Source: CAVPUA01 sp963708805 (GTDB taxonomy: Bacteria; Actinomycetota; Actinomycetes; Mycobacteriales; Jatrophihabitantaceae). Taken from it: a stretch of DNA of 64,000 bases. The first letter of the stretch is position 1. Each line of letters starts with the position of its first letter. Location: assembly GCA_963708805.1 (NCBI GenBank), contig CAVPUA010000003.1:558001-622000 (forward strand), written 5' to 3'. Position numbers and translations under genes: made by a program. Below are positions 1-10,274 of this stretch, in pieces. The notes under the pieces were generated by a model. That model saw only the letters and a program-made list of their open reading frames with translations, made no database searches and was not told the origin of the DNA.

Positions 1-1
1 C

Positions 2-949
2 ATCGGCTACGTCATCCAGCACGCCGGGCTGTTCCCGCACCGCACGATCGTCGAGAACATCGCCACCGTCCCGGTACTCGTCGGCAAGACCCGTCGCGAG
101 GCGCACGCCCGCGCGGTCGATCTGATGGCTCGGGTCGGGCTCGACCCGAGCTTCGCCGATCGCTATCCGGCGCAGCTGTCCGGTGGCCAGCAGCAGCGCG
201 TCGGCGTCGCCCGGGCGCTCGCAGCCGACCCGCCGGTGATGCTGATGGACGAGCCGTTCAGCGCCGTCGACCCGGTCGTCCGCGACCAGCTGCAGGACGA
301 GTTCCTGCGCCTGCAGGGCGAGCTCGGCAAGACGATCGTCTTCGTCACCCACGACATCGACGAGGCGATCAAGCTCGGCGACCAGGTCGCGGTCCTGCGC
401 GTCGGCGGACATCTCGCCCAGCTGGCGACGCCGGCCGAGCTGCTGCAGCGACCGGCGGACGCGTTCGTCGCCGGGTTCGTCGGACGTGACCGCGGCTACC
501 GGGCGCTCGGCTTCGCGGCCGCCGGTGAGCTTCCCCTGCACGACGAGCGGATCGTCGCGCTCGGGTCAGACCTCAGCCGGGCCGCCGCGGCGGCCGAGGA
601 CGGCTGGGTGCTCGTCGTCGACAACGATTCGCGCCCGCAGGGCTGGCTGGCCGTCGGCGGCCTGTCGGACGACCAGCTCCAGGGCCAGGTCCACCCCGGG
701 TTGCTCAATCTGGGCGGGACGCTGACGACCGAGGCGGGTACGTTGCGGGCCGCGCTGGACGCCTCACTGTCGTCCCCGAGCGGTCGCGGCGTCGTCGTGC
801 ACGAGGACGGCCGGTTCGCCGGAACCGTGGTGGCGTCCCAGGTGCTGTCGCGCATCGAGGAGCGGGCCAACCAGAACCGCCAGCAAGCCGAAGCCTTGGC
901 CGCCAGCCGGGCGGCGGCGACTCCCGCCGACGGGGGTGGGGCGGCGTGA
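2..949 (+). CDS. Osmolyte ABC importer ATPase (OpuCA/ProV type), 5' partial
   Basis: This is the C-terminal ~315 residues of the ATPase that powers uptake of a quaternary-amine osmolyte (glycine betaine, choline or carnitine type); the start and Walker A lie before the window. Reading in frame from base 2 shows the Q-loop (VIQHAGLFPH), the signature LSGGQQQR near base 176, Walker B (VMLMDEP) and the switch His (FVTHD). The last ~150 residues fall where OpuCA-type ATPases carry CBS domains, but here that part is weakly conserved and I see no clear tandem CBS pair. It overlaps the following permease gene by 4 nt, so translation is probably coupled. The family call rests mainly on the neighbours: two small permeases and a lipoprotein. 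The exact substrate is not readable from sequence. Confidence 0.88.
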   Translation: MGYVIQHAGLFPHRTIVENIATVPVLVGKTRREAHARAVDLMARVGLDPSFADRYPAQLSGGQQQRVGVARALAADPPVMLMDEPFSAVDPVVRDQLQDEFLRLQGELGKTIVFVTHDIDEAIKLGDQVAVLRVGGHLAQLATPAELLQRPADAFVAGFVGRDRGYRALGFAAAGELPLHDERIVALGSDLSRAAAAAEDGWVLVVDNDSRPQGWLAVGGLSDDQLQGQVHPGLLNLGGTLTTEAGTLRAALDASLSSPSGRGVVVHEDGRFAGTVVASQVLSRIEERANQNRQQAEALAASRAAATPADGGGAA

Positions 950-1599
950 ACGACCTCTGGAACTACTTCCGCGATCACCAGAACGAGATCGCCCACTGGA
1001 CCTGGACGACGGTCTGGCTGGCCGGGGGTGCGCTGATCGCCGGGTTGATCATCGCCCTGCCGTTGGGCTGGCTGGCCAACCGGTTCCGCTGGACCTACCC
1101 GCCGATCGTCACCATCGCGGGCCTGATCTACACGATCCCGTCGCTGGTGCTGTTCGTCACCCTGCCCGGGCTGCTGGGCACGAAGGTGCTGGCCCCGATC
1201 AACGTCGGCGTCGCGCTCACCCTCTACACGGTGGCGCTGCTGGTGCGGGTGGTGGCCGACGGCCTGTCGTCGGTCTCGAGCGACACGTTGCAGGCGGCGT
1301 CGGCCATGGGCTACACCGGCCGGCAGCGACTGTTCGGCGTGCAGTTCCCCATCGCGGTGCCGGTGATCGGCGCCGGTCTGCGGGTGGCCGCGGTGTCGAA
1401 CGTCAGCCTCATCTCGGTCGCCACGCTGGTGGGTGTCCAGCAGCTCGGCTCGCTGTTCACCGAGGGCAACCAGCAGGACACGTTGATCCCGATCATCCTG
1501 GGCCTGATCCTGATCGTGCTGCTCGCCTTCGTCTTCGACGCGCTGATTCTCTTGACGATCAAGCTGCTCACGCCGTGGCAGCGGGCGGCGCACCGATGA
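946..1599 (+). CDS. Osmolyte ABC importer permease (OpuCB/ProW type)
   Basis: A 217-residue inner-membrane permease subunit with about five to six hydrophobic helices. The cytoplasmic loop near residues 120-140 (AASAMGYTGRQRLFGVQFP) is the EAA-type coupling loop that contacts the ATPase. The size fits the short OpuCB/OpuCD permeases rather than the larger ProW. The GTG start overlaps the stop of the ATPase gene, and its own stop overlaps the start of the second permease, giving a tightly coupled operon. It is expected to pair with the second permease as a heterodimeric channel fed by the downstream lipoprotein. Confidence 0.9.
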   Translation: MNDLWNYFRDHQNEIAHWTWTTVWLAGGALIAGLIIALPLGWLANRFRWTYPPIVTIAGLIYTIPSLVLFVTLPGLLGTKVLAPINVGVALTLYTVALLVRVVADGLSSVSSDTLQAASAMGYTGRQRLFGVQFPIAVPVIGAGLRVAAVSNVSLISVATLVGVQQLGSLFTEGNQQDTLIPIILGLILIVLLAFVFDALILLTIKLLTPWQRAAHR

Positions 1600-2435
1600 G
1601 CGCGCGCATTCTGGCCGACACGTCGCTGCCGGGCTGGAACAAGGTCGGTGTCTGGCTCAACGATCCATCGAACTGGACCGGCTCGAACGGCCTGCTCTTC
1701 GCCCTGCGCCAGCACGTCGTCTACACGCTGGTGGCCGTCATCGTCGCTCTGATCATCGCCCTGCCGCTGGGGTTGCTGGTCGGGCACACCAACCGCGGGG
1801 TGTTCCTCGTCGCGGGCCTGGCCAACGGGCTGCGCGCCGTGCCGGCCCTGGGCCTGGTCGTCCTGCTGATCGTCTGGCTCTCGCCCAAGATCGCGCTCAG
1901 CCAGACCGTGCCGGGCATCCTGCCCCACCGGGGCGCGCTGCCCTACCTGATCGTCGTGCTGATCGCACTGATCCTGTTGGCGATTCCACCGATCCTGATC
2001 AACACCTACGCCGGCGTGCAGAGCGTCGACCCCGAGGCGCGCGACGCGGCTCGCGGCATGGGCATGACCGGTTGGCAGATCGTGCGCAAGGTCGAGTTCC
2101 CGTGTGCACTGCCGCTGATCATGTCCGGCCTGCGCAGCGCCGTCCTGCAGGTCATCGCGACCGCGACCGTGGCCGCGTACGCGCCGCTGCTGGGCGGGTT
2201 GGGCAGCTACATCATCAGCGGCGCCCAGGAGATCAACTCCGACAAGTACGGGTATCCGGCGATGGTCGGGGCCGGCATCGTGGTCGCCGCCCTGGCGCTC
2301 GTCGCCGACCTGTTGTTGATGTTGGTGCAGCGGTACACCGTCTCGCGCGGTCTGACCGGGCGCTATCGCAAGTACAAACCAGGGGCCACCCCTGGGGAGG
2401 GTGTTCTCGCGGAGGTGGAACTGGCGCGCGTGTAA
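1596..2435 (+). CDS. Osmolyte ABC importer second permease (OpuCD type)
   Basis: A 279-residue permease. I chose ATG 1596 because it overlaps the upstream stop by 4 nt, matching the spacing of the previous junction, and gives a normal N-terminus; the reading frame is open further upstream but that part is a shadow of the first permease. Several hydrophobic helices are visible, plus an EAA-type loop (DAARGMGMTGWQIVRKVEFP) followed by a conserved Pro/Leu-rich helix. About 50 extra residues precede the first helix compared with the partner permease. The gene is followed after 43 nt by the binding lipoprotein, with a GGAGAG ribosome-binding site. Confidence 0.9.
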   Translation: MSARILADTSLPGWNKVGVWLNDPSNWTGSNGLLFALRQHVVYTLVAVIVALIIALPLGLLVGHTNRGVFLVAGLANGLRAVPALGLVVLLIVWLSPKIALSQTVPGILPHRGALPYLIVVLIALILLAIPPILINTYAGVQSVDPEARDAARGMGMTGWQIVRKVEFPCALPLIMSGLRSAVLQVIATATVAAYAPLLGGLGSYIISGAQEINSDKYGYPAMVGAGIVVAALALVADLLLMLVQRYTVSRGLTGRYRKYKPGATPGEGVLAEVELARV

Positions 2436-2478
2436 GGCCGATCGGTTCGTCGAACGTGAATGAGTCTCTAGGAGAGAA

Positions 2479-3477
2479 ATGAAGCGCATCTATGTACTAC
2501 TCGCGGCGGTGTTGGGGCTGACCCTGGTTCTCACCGCGTGCGGCAGCAGTGGCAGTTCGAACGGCACCTCGTCCTCGGCTTCGGCCGCGGGCTCGACCTC
2601 GGCGTCGCCGTCGGCATCGGCGTCGTCCGCCGATCAGCCCGGCGTGACCAGCACGGCGACCTACCCCGCCGGCACCGGCTCGATCATCGTCGGTTCAGCC
2701 GACTTCCCCGAGAACCAGATCCTGGCCGACATCTACGCCGACGCCATGACGGCCAAGGGTGTGAGCGTCACCAAGAAGCTCAACATCGGCGAGCGCGCGC
2801 AGTACATCGCGGCGCTCAAGGACGGCTCGATCGACTTCGTCCCGGAGTACAGCGGATCGATCCTCGACTACCTGGACACGACGGCCACCGCCAAGTCGCC
2901 CTCGGACGTCTATTCGGCACTGGCGACCGCCGCGGCTCCGTCCCTGGCGATCCTGAACTCGTCCTCGGCTCAGGACTCGGACACGATCACCGTCACCCAG
3001 GCGACGGCCACCAAGTACAACCTGAAGACGATCGGTGACCTCAGTTCGGTCGCCGGCAAGCTCGTCCTCGGGGCGCCGGCGGCGTTCCAGACCCGGGCCG
3101 ACGGCGTGCCGTCGCTGGCCAGCGTCTACAACGTCAAGTTCGGTACGTTCACCCCGCTCGCGGCCGGTACGGCAATCACCGTCACCGCGCTGAAGAACGG
3201 CACCGTGGACGCGGCTGACATCTTCTCGACCGATCCCTCGATCGCGGCGAACAACTTCGTCTCGCTCCAGGACGACAAGAACATGTTCGCGGCGCAGCAG
3301 ATCGTCCCGCTCGTCACCAAGTCCAAGGTGACCCAGACGATCGCCGACGCCAGCAACGCGGTGTCGGCCAAGCTCGACACGGCGACCTTGGCGTCGCTGG
3401 TCGACAAGGTGCAGAACGGCAAGCAGGATCCGGACGCGGTGGCCAAGGCGTGGCTGTCCTCGGTCGGGCTCGGCTAG
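2479..3477 (+). CDS. Osmolyte-binding lipoprotein (OpuCC type)
   Basis: A 332-residue substrate-binding protein anchored outside the membrane. It starts with a lipoprotein signal peptide whose lipobox is LTAC (Cys ~21), followed by a ~45-residue Ser/Ala/Thr linker, then an OsmX/OpuCC-type periplasmic-binding domain beginning near SIIVGSADFPENQILADIYA. The motif DFVPEYSGSILDYL is typical of the quaternary-amine binders. It closes the four-gene importer operon, and a strong GC hairpin follows. Ligand identity (betaine, choline, carnitine) cannot be decided without aligning the aromatic cage residues. Confidence 0.9.
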   Translation: MKRIYVLLAAVLGLTLVLTACGSSGSSNGTSSSASAAGSTSASPSASASSADQPGVTSTATYPAGTGSIIVGSADFPENQILADIYADAMTAKGVSVTKKLNIGERAQYIAALKDGSIDFVPEYSGSILDYLDTTATAKSPSDVYSALATAAAPSLAILNSSSAQDSDTITVTQATATKYNLKTIGDLSSVAGKLVLGAPAAFQTRADGVPSLASVYNVKFGTFTPLAAGTAITVTALKNGTVDAADIFSTDPSIAANNFVSLQDDKNMFAAQQIVPLVTKSKVTQTIADASNAVSAKLDTATLASLVDKVQNGKQDPDAVAKAWLSSVGLG

Positions 3478-3493
3478 AGGGTTCTCGTCCAGT

Positions 3494-3524
3494 GGGGGCG
3501 GGTCCGGGCAACCGGGCCCGCCCC
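3494..3524 (+). terminator. Hairpin terminator after the osmolyte importer
   Basis: A near-perfect inverted repeat (GGGGCGGGTCCGGG, a short CAA loop, then CCGGGCCCGCCCC) lies 17 nt after the lipoprotein stop codon. There is no U-tract, which is usual in high-GC actinobacteria. Confidence 0.7.
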
Positions 3525-3634
3525 TCGTCTCGCTCTGCCCCCGCTCGCCCCACGAGCCGGCCCCTCGGCGTGGTGGGGAGGGTGGCCCAGCGCGACCCGT
3601 ACGGGCGAGGTGGCCTGCGCGTTACCTTGACCGG

Positions 3635-4993
3635 GTGATTCCCGAGCCCGTCACGCTCACCGGCGTGGGACTGACGCCCGAGTTGGTCCTGACCGTGGCC
3701 GACGAAGCGCGGCCGGTCACGATCGATCCGGCGGCGCTGGCCCGAATGGACGAGGCGGCCCGGGTGGTCCGCGCGCTCGCGCGCCGGCAGGCCGTCTACG
3801 GTCGGACGACCGGCGTCGGCGCCAATCACGACCAGCCCGCGTCGGGCACCGGGCTGCTCGCCAGCCACGCTGGTGGCGCCGGCTGCCTGATACCGGTCCG
3901 CGAGGCGCGCGCCCTGATGGTGGTGCGTGGGAACCAGTTGCTCGTGGGGGTGTCCGGCGTCCATCCGCGCCTGGCCACCGCCCTCGTGGATGCGCTCAAC
4001 GCCGGCGCCGTCCCTGCCGTCCACGAGTACGGCGCGATCGGGACCGGCGACCTGACCGCGCTGGCTGAGACCGGTTTGGCGTTGTCGGGTGACCGGCCGT
4101 GGCTCACCGGCCAGGCGACCCCGGTCGAGCTGGCGCCCACCGACGCCTTGGCCTTCATGAGCAGCAGCGCGCTCACGATCGGCCAGGCGGCCCTCGCCGT
4201 CGCCGAACTCGACCGATTGGCCCGGGCCGCCGTCGCCGTCGCCGCGTTGAGCGCATCCGCGCTGCGGGCCTCGACGCAACCCTTCGCCGAGGCCGTCCAC
4301 GCGGCCCGGCCCCATCCGGGTGCGGTCGAGGTGGCCCGCCGGATGCGCGCGCTGGTGGCCGACACCGATCCCGTGAACGTCCAAGATCCCTATGGCGTCC
4401 GGGCCTTTCCCCAGGTCCACGGCGTGCTGCTCGACGAGCTGAGCCGGCTGCGGTCGGTGCTCGCCGTCGAGCTGAACGCCGGGGCCGAGAATCCGCTCGT
4501 GGTCGGCAACGACGTGCTGCATCACGGCGGTTGGCATCAAGCCTCGCTCGCGGCGGCCCTCGACGGCGTGCGGCTGGCCCTGGTGAGCACCGCTCAACTG
4601 GGCGCCGGGCGGCTGAGCGCGCTGATGGCCGGCGAGATTGCGTTCCTGGCCGAACCGGGTGGTTCGGGCCTGCTCGTCCTCGAGTACACCGCCGCCAGCG
4701 CGATCGCCGCGTTGCGGACCTTGGCCGCCCCCGCCACCCTCGGGCACGCCGTCTTGTCGCGGGGCGTCGAGAACCACGCGAGCTTCGCCTCGACTGCCGC
4801 CCGCCAGGCCCAGGATGCGATCAGGCCGTACCGCATCGTGCTCGCGGCCGAGCTGATCGCGGCGGTCCGCGCGCTGCGCGCAGACGGCATCACCGTTCCG
4901 GATGCCTGCGCCGCCCTGCCGGCCGAGCGGGCTGACCGGCCGCTCGACGGCGACCTGGCCATCGCCGCCGGCCTGTTGGACGAGCTGGCATGA
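3635..4993 (+). CDS. Aromatic amino acid ammonia-lyase family (HutH-like) with atypical MIO triad
   Basis: A 452-residue member of the MIO ammonia-lyase family, which deaminates histidine to urocanate or acts on Phe/Tyr. Family landmarks are clear: the active-site Tyr loop YGRTTGVGANHD, QDPYGVRAFPQVHG (the Gln, Arg and Gln of the core), ELNAGAENPLV and ENHASFAS. The cofactor-forming triad is Ala-Ser-Gly in GSVGASGDLAPL of canonical enzymes; here the segment reads YGAIGTGDLTAL, so Gly-Thr-Gly aligns with Ala-Ser-Gly. The DNA around base 4030 supports this reading. The start is GTG 3635, with TACCTT 6 nt before it and no ribosome-binding site, suggesting a leaderless mRNA. Downstream genes suggest histidine use. 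It may be a diverged lyase, or a homologue with a different substrate or activity. Confidence 0.75.
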   Translation: MIPEPVTLTGVGLTPELVLTVADEARPVTIDPAALARMDEAARVVRALARRQAVYGRTTGVGANHDQPASGTGLLASHAGGAGCLIPVREARALMVVRGNQLLVGVSGVHPRLATALVDALNAGAVPAVHEYGAIGTGDLTALAETGLALSGDRPWLTGQATPVELAPTDALAFMSSSALTIGQAALAVAELDRLARAAVAVAALSASALRASTQPFAEAVHAARPHPGAVEVARRMRALVADTDPVNVQDPYGVRAFPQVHGVLLDELSRLRSVLAVELNAGAENPLVVGNDVLHHGGWHQASLAAALDGVRLALVSTAQLGAGRLSALMAGEIAFLAEPGGSGLLVLEYTAASAIAALRTLAAPATLGHAVLSRGVENHASFASTAARQAQDAIRPYRIVLAAELIAAVRALRADGITVPDACAALPAERADRPLDGDLAIAAGLLDELA

Positions 4994-5003
4994 GGAGCAC
5001 CGC

Positions 5004-6152
5004 ATGAGCTTCGATGCGTTGTGGGGCGAGCTCGCCGATGTCGGCCGGGCCTCGTCGGGGGGCTATCGCCGCTTCGCCTGGACGCGTGCGGACGCGGCCC
5101 TGCGCGAGTGGTTCGCCGCCACCGCCGCGGCCCGGGGAATGGACGTGGTCGTCGACCGCGCCGGCAACCAGTGGGCCTGGCGGGGTGACCCCGACCGGGA
5201 CGGTCCGGCGCTGGTGCTCGGCAGCCACCTCGACTCGGTACCGGACGGTGGTCCGTTCGATGGTCCGCTCGGCGTCGTCGCTGCCTTCGCGGCGCTGGAC
5301 CGCGCCCGCCGCGACCGGCCGCTCGCCGTCGTCAACTTCGCCGACGAGGAGGGCGCGCGCTTCGGGGTGGCGTGCGCGGGGTCGCGGTTACTCACCGGGG
5401 CGATGTCGCTGGACCGGGCGCGCGAACTCCGTGATCACGACGGCGTCGACCCGGTGCGGGCCGCCGAGGCTCAGGCGGTGTCGATCACCGGACGAGACGA
5501 CGAGATGCTGGCGCGGGTCGGTGCGTTCGTCGAGCTGCACGTCGAGCAGGGCCGGGGGCTGGTCGACCTCGACGCCCCGGTCGGACTGGCCAGCGCGATC
5601 TGGCCGCACGGGCGGTGGCGCGTCGATCTGCCCGGCGAGGCCAACCACGCCGGGACGACCCGCCTCGAAGATCGGCACGACCCGATGCTCGACCTCGCGC
5701 GGGTGATCGTCGCCGCGCGCGCGGCCGCCGAGCGCCACGGCGGGGTCGCCACGATCGGCAAGGTGGCGGTCGAGCCGAACGGCGTGAACGCGATCGCCTC
5801 GCACGTCCGGGCGTGGCTCGACGCGCGCGGACCGTCCGACGCAATCCCGCGGGCGATCGCCGCTGAGCTCGCCGAGCTGGCCGCCGTCACCGAGGAGTCC
5901 TGGACGGGCCAGACCGCCTTCGACGTCGATCTGCGGCACCGGCTCGGCGGCATCCTCGGCGACGTACCGGTACTGGCCACTGGTGCCGGTCACGACGCCG
6001 GCATCCTCGCCGCGCATGGCATCGCCGCCGCGATGATCTTCGTTCGCAATCCCACCGGTATCTCGCACTCGCCGGCCGAGTTCGCCGAGCGCGACGACTG
6101 CCTCGCCGGCGTCGACGCGCTCGTCACCGTGATCGATCAGCTGACGCTGTGA
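5004..6152 (+). CDS. M20-family amidohydrolase (allantoate amidohydrolase-like; possible N-formyl/carbamoyl-glutamate hydrolase)
   Basis: A 382-residue metallohydrolase with the metal ligands of the N-carbamoylase/allantoate amidohydrolase branch of M20: GSHLDSV, FDGPLGVV, DEEGARFG, ELHVEQG, GAGHDAG and GISHSPAEF. ATG 5004 was chosen because AGGAG stands 6-7 nt before it; it follows the lyase stop by 10 nt. Between a HutH-like lyase and HutF, the most economical role is hydrolysis of N-formyl-L-glutamate to glutamate, replacing HutG; this is inference from context. The protein itself looks most like enzymes acting on ureido acids. The stop overlaps the start of hutF by 4 nt. Confidence 0.8.
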   Translation: MSFDALWGELADVGRASSGGYRRFAWTRADAALREWFAATAAARGMDVVVDRAGNQWAWRGDPDRDGPALVLGSHLDSVPDGGPFDGPLGVVAAFAALDRARRDRPLAVVNFADEEGARFGVACAGSRLLTGAMSLDRARELRDHDGVDPVRAAEAQAVSITGRDDEMLARVGAFVELHVEQGRGLVDLDAPVGLASAIWPHGRWRVDLPGEANHAGTTRLEDRHDPMLDLARVIVAARAAAERHGGVATIGKVAVEPNGVNAIASHVRAWLDARGPSDAIPRAIAAELAELAAVTEESWTGQTAFDVDLRHRLGGILGDVPVLATGAGHDAGILAAHGIAAAMIFVRNPTGISHSPAEFAERDDCLAGVDALVTVIDQLTL

Positions 6153-7459
6153 CGAGCTACTGGGCCGAGCAGGCGTGGATCGGTGACGGTCCGGTTGCCG
6201 GGGTGCGGATCGAGGTCGACCGCGGCCGGATCACTGCCCTCGAGGTGGCCGCGCTCCGGTCGGGCGACCGCCGCCTCACCGGTCTGGTCCTGCCCGGGTT
6301 CGCCGACACGCACAGCCACGCCTTCCATCGCGCGCTCCGCGGCCGGACGTCCGGGGGCGGTGGCTCGTTCTGGACCTGGCGCGAGCGGATGTACGCGATC
6401 GCCGCCCGCCTCGACCCCGACTCGTACCGCCGGCTGGCCACCGCGGTGTTCGCCGAGCTGGCGCTGAGCGGGGTCACCGCCGTCGGCGAGTTCCACTACC
6501 TGCATCACCCCGCAACCGGACGCTACGACGACCCGAACGCCATGGGTAACGCCCTGATCGAGGCGGCGACCCAGGCCGGTGTCCGGATCACCCTGCTCGA
6601 CACGTGCTATCTGGCCGGTGGACTCGGCCCCGACGGGCCCCTGCCCCTGGACCCGGTTCAGCGGCGCTTCGCCGACCGGGACGCGGTGGCCTGGGCCGAC
6701 AGGGCGGCGCAGCTGACCGGCACCGACGGCGCGCGCGTCGGCGGCGCGATCCACTCCGTCCGGGCCGTGCCGCGTGATCAACTCAGCACGGTGGTGGCGG
6801 CCACCGGCGGACCCTTGCACGTCCACCTCTCCGAGCAGCCGGCCGAGAACGAACAGTGCGAACGGTTCTACGGCTGCTCGCCGACAGCGCTGCTGGCCGA
6901 GGCCGGCGCCCTGTCTCCGCGGACGACGGCCGTGCACGCGACGCACCTCAGCCCGTCCGACATCGCCACCCTGGGCGCGACGCGGACGTCGATCAGCATG
7001 TGCCCGTCCACCGAGCGCGACCTCGGCGACGGGCTCGGTCACGCCCGCGCGCTGGCCGACGCCGGATCGCCGATCACCGTCGGCACCGACCAGCACGTCC
7101 AGGCCGATCTGTTCGACGAGGCTCGCGGGGTCGAGCTGCACGAGCGGCTGGCCAGCGGCGAGCGGGGACGGTTCACGCCGGCCGACCTGGTGCGTGCTCT
7201 CACCAGCGACGGGCAGCGCAGCCTCGGCTGGCCGGACGCCGGACGCCTCGAGGTCGGGGTCCGGGCCGACCTGGTGGCGGTCGGTCTCGCGTCCCCGCGA
7301 ACGTCCGGAGCCGACCCGGCCGAGATCGTCATGACGGCGGCCCCCGGCGACGTGCACACGGTGATCCGCGACGGCCGGCTGATCGTCAGCGACGGCGAGC
7401 ACGTGCTCGGCGACGTCGGCCGGCTGCTCGAGGCCGCCATCGACCCGCTGTGGTCGTGA
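6149..7459 (+). CDS. hutF: Formimidoylglutamate deiminase
   Basis: A 436-residue amidohydrolase-superfamily enzyme that converts N-formimino-L-glutamate to N-formyl-L-glutamate and ammonia in histidine degradation. It has the zinc ligands DTHSHAFHRAL, the substrate loop around GGSFWTWRERMY (typical of HutF), HVHLSEQPAENEQC and GTDQH near the C-terminus. The GTG start overlaps the previous stop by 4 nt. hutU and hutI are not in this stretch, so urocanate and imidazolone steps must be encoded elsewhere if the pathway is complete. Confidence 0.88.
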   Translation: MTSYWAEQAWIGDGPVAGVRIEVDRGRITALEVAALRSGDRRLTGLVLPGFADTHSHAFHRALRGRTSGGGGSFWTWRERMYAIAARLDPDSYRRLATAVFAELALSGVTAVGEFHYLHHPATGRYDDPNAMGNALIEAATQAGVRITLLDTCYLAGGLGPDGPLPLDPVQRRFADRDAVAWADRAAQLTGTDGARVGGAIHSVRAVPRDQLSTVVAATGGPLHVHLSEQPAENEQCERFYGCSPTALLAEAGALSPRTTAVHATHLSPSDIATLGATRTSISMCPSTERDLGDGLGHARALADAGSPITVGTDQHVQADLFDEARGVELHERLASGERGRFTPADLVRALTSDGQRSLGWPDAGRLEVGVRADLVAVGLASPRTSGADPAEIVMTAAPGDVHTVIRDGRLIVSDGEHVLGDVGRLLEAAIDPLWS

Positions 7460-8235
7460 TCACGGCAGACTTCTCAGTCTCACAGCGTTCACCCAGTGTG
7501 AGCAGCGACCGGCGCGGGAACGTATGGGCTGTGTCCACGGCCGCCGTCCTCTCACAGACCGCCAAGCTGCGCGGTGTGTTCCGGTCCGCGCCCGTCACCG
7601 TCGTGTTCATCGGCCTGCTCGGCGTCACGACCTACTGGCTGGCCCACGCCAACGACCCGGACGCGATCCTCGAGTCGGCCAGCACGAACGTCCACAACCT
7701 GACCCACATGCCGCTGCGCTCCTTCGTGTTGAGCGCGCTCGTCGTGTCCGGCGGCGGCTGGCTGTTCGCCGCGCTGGAACTCGCCCTGAGCGCCGGGCTG
7801 CTCGAACGCGCCCGCGGCTCGCTGACGATGCTGAAGGTCTTCGCGTCCGGGCACGTGATCGCGACGCTGCTGACCGAGGGCGGCGTGGCGGTCGGCATCG
7901 CGTTCGGGGTGTTGCCCCGTCACGATCTGCGGATGATCGACGTCGGCATCTCCTACGGCATGTACGCCTGCCTGTCCGCGGCGCTCGTCCTGCTGCCCAA
8001 GTGGTGGCGGGTCGCGGGGCTCACGGCCGTCGGGCTCTCGGTCGTCATCCCCTTGGCCGTGGCGCCCGGCATGACCCCGATCGGGCACGTCCTGTCGGTG
8101 CTCGTGGGCCTGGCCTGGTGGTCGCAGCTGCGGCACGCCCAGGTCCGTACGCCTCGTCCTCGCGGGGGTCTCTTGATGCCGGCCCGGGCCGCGGCCAGCC
8201 GGCTCGTCGCGGTTCCCCACCGCCAGCCCGCTTAG
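7456..8235 (+). CDS. Rhomboid-like integral membrane protein
   Basis: About 259 residues with six hydrophobic segments. The motifs STNVHNLTHMPLRSFVLSA, ASGHVIATLLTEGG and DVGISYGMYA, and a His in PIGHVL, match the actinobacterial rhomboid-like family in which GxSxG-type Ser and a His are retained; proteolysis is likely but not shown. The first GTG (7456) overlaps the hutF stop by 4 nt; GTG 7498 and GTG 7531 are alternative starts, and 7531 would give a start nearer the first helix. The gene is probably unrelated in function to the hut genes and simply read through. An inverted repeat begins at its stop codon. Confidence 0.65.
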   Translation: MITADFSVSQRSPSVSSDRRGNVWAVSTAAVLSQTAKLRGVFRSAPVTVVFIGLLGVTTYWLAHANDPDAILESASTNVHNLTHMPLRSFVLSALVVSGGGWLFAALELALSAGLLERARGSLTMLKVFASGHVIATLLTEGGVAVGIAFGVLPRHDLRMIDVGISYGMYACLSAALVLLPKWWRVAGLTAVGLSVVIPLAVAPGMTPIGHVLSVLVGLAWWSQLRHAQVRTPRPRGGLLMPARAAASRLVAVPHRQPA

Positions 8236-8285
8236 CCACCCTCCCGACCACGTTCGGGAGCTGACATGTGGCGCCAAGGGTGGCT
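8234..8285 (+). terminator. Nested inverted repeat after the rhomboid-like gene
   Basis: AGCCACCCT at 8234 pairs with AGGGTGGCT at 8277-8285, and inside it CTCCCGA pairs with TCGGGAG. The left arm resembles sequences at 3569-3586 and 53033-53084, also found just after gene ends. Likely a transcription terminator belonging to a small family of related elements. Confidence 0.55.
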
Positions 8286-8339
8286 CAGTGCCGTCCAGCC
8301 GTCAGTCGAGTGTGACCGGCATCACGTCTCGATCGGGAA

Positions 8340-8360
8340 GTTGAGTCGACCCCGCTCAGT
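8340..8360 (+). promoter_or_regulatory. HAIR-like operator (HspR site) upstream of dnaK
   Basis: GTTGAGT, 7 nt, GCTCAGT resembles the HspR box CTTGAGT-N7-ACTCAAG. It lies ~75 nt before dnaK, and hspR is the last gene of this operon, so autoregulated heat-shock repression is expected. The match is imperfect in the right half; the box before clpB is better. Confidence 0.65.
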
Positions 8361-8433
8361 TCTTTTGACAAGAGGCTGCTCCGGAGACCACGATGGAGCG
8401 GCAACCACAGTCAGTTGAATCAAGGAGAAACTC

Positions 8434-10270
<1,837 letters not shown>

Positions 10271-10274
<4 letters not shown>

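Noticed and set aside
496..1593. Long minus-strand open frame over the importer genes
   Set aside because: Composition (Arg/Gln/Asp/His-rich) and absence of motifs mark it as a shadow of the plus-strand genes; many similar frames elsewhere were dropped for the same reason.
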